In this document: one piece after another, positions 40,615 through 43,247 of the stretch
Numbering within the stretch: the stretch's first letter is position 1
Layout of the letters: the number at the start of each line of letters is the position of its first letter
From: Clostridiales bacterium
GTDB lineage: Bacteria > Bacillota > Clostridia > Peptostreptococcales > Acidaminobacteraceae
Assembly (NCBI GenBank): GCA_021107455.1
Contig: JAIOSU010000161.1
Span: 1-43,247, forward strand
DNA: 43,247 bases
Direction: 5' to 3'
Position numbers and translations under genes: made by a program
The notes under the pieces: generated by a model
Database searches by the model: none
Seen by the model: only the letters and a program-made list of their open reading frames with translations
Told to the model about the DNA's origin: nothing

Positions 40615-41145
40615 TTGAGAATTGCCGTTGTATACACATCTACTACAGGATTTACACAAAAATATGCAAAGTGGATAGCTGAAGATCTTGATGGCGATTG
40701 CCTTGCGCTGAAAGACATGAAAATAGAAGATTTTTATAAATACGATTTTTTTGTATACGGCGGTAGTCTTCACGCTGTTGGAATTAATGGACTCAAAGAG
40801 TTCAAAGAACGGATGGAAACCCTTGAAAATCCGAAATGGATCGTCTTTGCAGTGGGTGCCACACCAGTAAAGGATGACGTGGTTCCACTTTTGATGAGTG
40901 AAAATTTGACGAAGGAAGAACAAAAGAGAATCAAGTTGTTTTATTTTAGAGGTGGTTTTGATTATGATGCATTAAACTTTAAAGACAAAATGATGATGCT
41001 ATTGTTGAAATTAAAAATTAAGATGAAACCACAAAAAGATCGAACGCCCGATGAAAAGGGTATGATTAATGTATATGATCAAAGAACCGATTTCAGTCAA
41101 AAAAAATCTATCGATAGACTTGTAGCATACGTACGTTCATTATAG
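40615..41145 (+). CDS. Flavodoxin-domain protein (HemG-like)
   Basis: A 176-residue protein starting at TTG 40615 after AGGAGGGGG. The FMN phosphate loop 'YTSTTGFTQKYA' (7-18) and 'VYGGSLHAVGINGLKEF' are those of flavodoxin_5/protoporphyrinogen oxidase HemG-type proteins, longer than electron-carrier flavodoxins. It should bind FMN and act as a cytoplasmic oxidoreductase. No heme genes are adjacent, so HemG activity is not claimed. It is in a likely operon with the VOC gene and possibly the MscS channel 45 bp downstream. Confidence 0.87.
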   Translation: MRIAVVYTSTTGFTQKYAKWIAEDLDGDCLALKDMKIEDFYKYDFFVYGGSLHAVGINGLKEFKERMETLENPKWIVFAVGATPVKDDVVPLLMSENLTKEEQKRIKLFYFRGGFDYDALNFKDKMMMLLLKLKIKMKPQKDRTPDEKGMINVYDQRTDFSQKKSIDRLVAYVRSL

Positions 41146-41190
41146 ACAAATGCTCTTGAGTGAAACACCATTTATGGAGGGGAGAACACT

Positions 41191-42045
41191 ATGCCAAAAT
41201 TTGATGAAGCACAATTGTTGAACATACTTTGGACAGTGGGTATATCGTTCGGGATATATATACTCAAAAGCTTGCTTTTAAGATTTATTCATAAAAGAAT
41301 TCCAGACTCGGGTATTTATTTTCGTACAAAAAGAATCATAAATGCAATTGCATTTTTACTCTTTATTATTTTTGTTGCTCTAATCTGGTTTAAGAGTGGC
41401 GGCTCAGTGATTACTTACTTAGGGCTTTTCTCTGCTGGATTGGCACTCGCTATGAAAGATATTTTGATGAATATCGCTGGTTGGCTTTATATATTACTCA
41501 GACAACCATTTGTTGTGGGAGATCGTATCGAGATCGCGGGTATCAAAGGAGATGTAATAGATCAAAACATCTTTAAATTTAGAGTCATTGAAGTGGGTAA
41601 CTGGGTTCATGCTGAACAAAGCACTGGCCGAATCATCCATATTCCAAACTATAAAATATTTATGGACCCTTTAGCCAATTATACATTGGGTTTTGATTAC
41701 ATCTGGGATGAAATCAGAGTGGTTGTGACTTTTGAGTGCAATTGGCGGAAAGCAAAAGGAATCCTTGAGGAAATAGTGCATCGATATTCCGACGATTTGG
41801 CTGATGATGTTCAAAAAAAGATTTTTGAAACGTCCAGGAAATATCTGGTCTATTATAACAATCTCACACCAATAGTATATACCGATGTTACAGAGAGTGG
41901 TGTACAGCTTACAATGCGCTACATATGTGAACCCAAGATGAGAAGATTCAGCTCCGAGCGCATTTGGGAAGCTGTTTTGGATCGTTTTGGTGCTGAAGTG
42001 GACATTGATATTGCATACCCAACTATGAGAAGAGTTCAGATATAG
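41191..42045 (+). CDS. Small-conductance mechanosensitive channel (MscS family)
   Basis: A 284-residue membrane protein with about three helices in residues 8-100, the last ('GLFSAGLALAMKDILMNIAGWLYIL') being the Gly/Ala-rich pore helix. The MscS beta domain follows with 'RQPFVVGDRIEI' (109-120) and 'GRIIHIPNYKIF', then an alpha/beta C-terminal domain. The channel opens under membrane tension to release solutes on osmotic downshock. The size equals that of E. coli MscS. The ATG has GGAGGGG upstream. Confidence 0.93.
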   Translation: MPKFDEAQLLNILWTVGISFGIYILKSLLLRFIHKRIPDSGIYFRTKRIINAIAFLLFIIFVALIWFKSGGSVITYLGLFSAGLALAMKDILMNIAGWLYILLRQPFVVGDRIEIAGIKGDVIDQNIFKFRVIEVGNWVHAEQSTGRIIHIPNYKIFMDPLANYTLGFDYIWDEIRVVVTFECNWRKAKGILEEIVHRYSDDLADDVQKKIFETSRKYLVYYNNLTPIVYTDVTESGVQLTMRYICEPKMRRFSSERIWEAVLDRFGAEVDIDIAYPTMRRVQI

Positions 42046-42062
42046 CATTCAAAGGAGCATTT

Positions 42063-43187
42063 ATGATTCAGATTAAGCGGGTACAATCCAAGAAAGAGTT
42101 AAAAACGTTTGTAGATTTTCCAAACCAACTTTATAAACATAATCCATATTATGTGCCTGAACTGGTTTTCGATGGCGTCAAAGTACTGGATCAATCCATC
42201 AATCCAGCTTACGAATTTTGTGATGCGGCGTATTTTTTAGCTGATCGTGACGGTAAGATAGTAGGTCGGATTGGAGTAATCATCAACAAGAAAAGTAATG
42301 ATAAATGGAATCAAAAATATGCAAGGTTTACGTGTTTTGATTTTATAGATGACCTCGAAGTGTCGCAGGCACTGATGGATGAAGCTTTCAAATGGGCTAT
42401 TTCTAGAGATATAGAAGCAATACATGGGCCACTCGGATTTACGGATTTGGATCATCAAGGCATGTTGGTTGAAGGTTTTGATGAGCTTGATATGTATATC
42501 ACCATTTACAATGCACCATATTATATGGAACATATGATTGCAATGGGGTTTGAAAAAGACGTGGACTGGATTGAATATCAGTTGGTCTTTGATCCGGTAA
42601 AGATTGAAAAACTGCACAAAATAGCAGCACGAATGAAGAGCCGTGGTGCTTTCAAGGTGATTGAATTCAAGGATAAAAAGGAAATTTTGCCATGGGCGGA
42701 ATCGGTTTTCAATCTATACAACACAGCGTATGCACCGCTTTACGGTATGACAGAACTGAATCAAAAGCAGATTGATCTTTACATCAAAACATTTTTCGGA
42801 TTTGTGAATCCGGATTTCATAAAAATTGTGGTCGACAAGGAAGGGGATTTGGCAGCATTTGCGATTGCAATGCCCTCGCTATCAAAGGCCATGCAAAAAT
42901 CTAGAGGAAGACTTTTCCCATTTGGATTCATTCACATACTGAAATCCATTAAAAAAAATGATGCCCTTGATCTTTATCTGATTGCGGTCAAACCAGAATA
43001 TCAAAATCTAGGCATCAATGGATTGCTACTGGACAGTATGATGAAAAATGTCATGGATTACGGGATTAAATCTGCAGAAACGGGTCCAATGCTTGAAACT
43101 AACAATAACATATTATCGCAATGGAAATTTTTCAATATCAGACAGCATAGAAGAAGGCGTGTCTGGAAAAAAAGTTTAGATGGATAA
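42063..43187 (+). CDS. YghO-like GNAT-fold N-acetyltransferase
   Basis: A 374-residue cytosolic protein of the uncharacterised YghO-like family, which contains two GNAT-like halves. The N-terminal 'FVDFPNQLYKHNPYYVPEL' is the family's opening motif, followed by 'GRIGVIIN', 'GPLGFTDLDHQGMLVEGFDE' and a C-terminal acetyl-CoA-type motif 'LYLIAVKPEYQNLGINGLLLDSM' near 308-330. The substrate is unknown. The ATG follows AAAGGAG and the gene starts 17 bp after mscS. The remaining 60 bases to the window end hold no recognisable feature. Confidence 0.88.
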   Translation: MIQIKRVQSKKELKTFVDFPNQLYKHNPYYVPELVFDGVKVLDQSINPAYEFCDAAYFLADRDGKIVGRIGVIINKKSNDKWNQKYARFTCFDFIDDLEVSQALMDEAFKWAISRDIEAIHGPLGFTDLDHQGMLVEGFDELDMYITIYNAPYYMEHMIAMGFEKDVDWIEYQLVFDPVKIEKLHKIAARMKSRGAFKVIEFKDKKEILPWAESVFNLYNTAYAPLYGMTELNQKQIDLYIKTFFGFVNPDFIKIVVDKEGDLAAFAIAMPSLSKAMQKSRGRLFPFGFIHILKSIKKNDALDLYLIAVKPEYQNLGINGLLLDSMMKNVMDYGIKSAETGPMLETNNNILSQWKFFNIRQHRRRRVWKKSLDG

Positions 43188-43247
43188 CTCGAAGCTGAGT
43201 TGTCCCAGACTGTAGACAAACGTCCAAATCCATCGTTACTGGATAAA

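Noticed and set aside
40615-41145. True protoporphyrinogen oxidase (HemG)
   Set aside because: Only the flavodoxin fold is clear; there are no heme biosynthesis genes nearby, so the specific activity is not claimed.

Overview
The window reads as chromosomal DNA of a low-GC, Gram-positive anaerobe of the Clostridia type. The basis is strong GGAGG ribosome sites with frequent TTG/GTG starts, lipoproteins, a class B sortase with an LPxTG substrate, a TRAP-TAXI transporter, a pyrophosphate-dependent PEP carboxykinase, and many B12/radical-SAM proteins. No species can be named from the sequence. I see no rRNA, tRNA, phage, insertion sequence or CRISPR array.

Layout. (1) 1-6257: a tightly packed plus-strand operon, cut at the left edge, holding the end of a FemAB/GNAT-like acyltransferase, a SAM methyltransferase and four consecutive cobalamin-binding radical SAM enzymes. 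It looks like an uncharacterised biosynthetic cluster. (2) 6312-11456: a GNAT-nitrilase fusion gene divergent from a 1156-residue PPi-type PEP carboxykinase. (3) 11550-14843: a GNAT gene broken by one in-frame TAA, an aldehyde dehydrogenase and an AEC-family carrier. (4) 15064-18613: a complete TAXI-type TRAP transporter (lipoprotein, DUF1850 protein, fused permease). (5) 18732-21892: an exported protein of unknown function divergent from a secreted LysM 5'-nucleotidase. (6) 22033-26223: an SLC13 permease, a P1 (DmpA-like) peptidase, a TetR regulator and, behind a promoter with two TetR-type operators, a membrane-protein gene also broken by an in-frame TAA. (7) 26251-32310: a DUF4097 lipoprotein, a cation/proton antiporter, an MFS-SOUL pair, a PadR-HAAS module (HAAS reading frame split in two) and a DUF2202 ferritin-like exported protein. 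(8) 32516-36741: tldD-tldE converging on a degenerate HD-GYP gene across a 445-bp spacer filled with mosaic hairpin repeats. (9) 36853-40130: a J-domain protein, a class B sortase divergent from a two-FAS1-domain LPQTG surface protein, then an XRE regulator with a CarH-like B12 photosensor module. (10) 40239-43187: a VOC protein, a flavodoxin-like protein, an MscS channel and a YghO-like acetyltransferase.

How parts may work together. The sortase is the obvious candidate to anchor the FAS1 protein. Their shared intergenic region carries a near-consensus Fur-type box midway between two divergent promoters, plus two palindromes over the FAS1 promoter that the XRE/B12 regulator 12 bp downstream may bind, so iron and cobalamin/light control is a testable idea. 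The TetR and PadR genes each sit next to promoters with good palindromic operators.

The strongest candidates for something new are the XRE-CarH-type regulator, the four-radical-SAM cluster, and the GTAG-headed hairpin mosaic between tldE and the HD-GYP gene. Three disrupted genes within about 20 kb deserve a check against raw reads before any biology is built on them.
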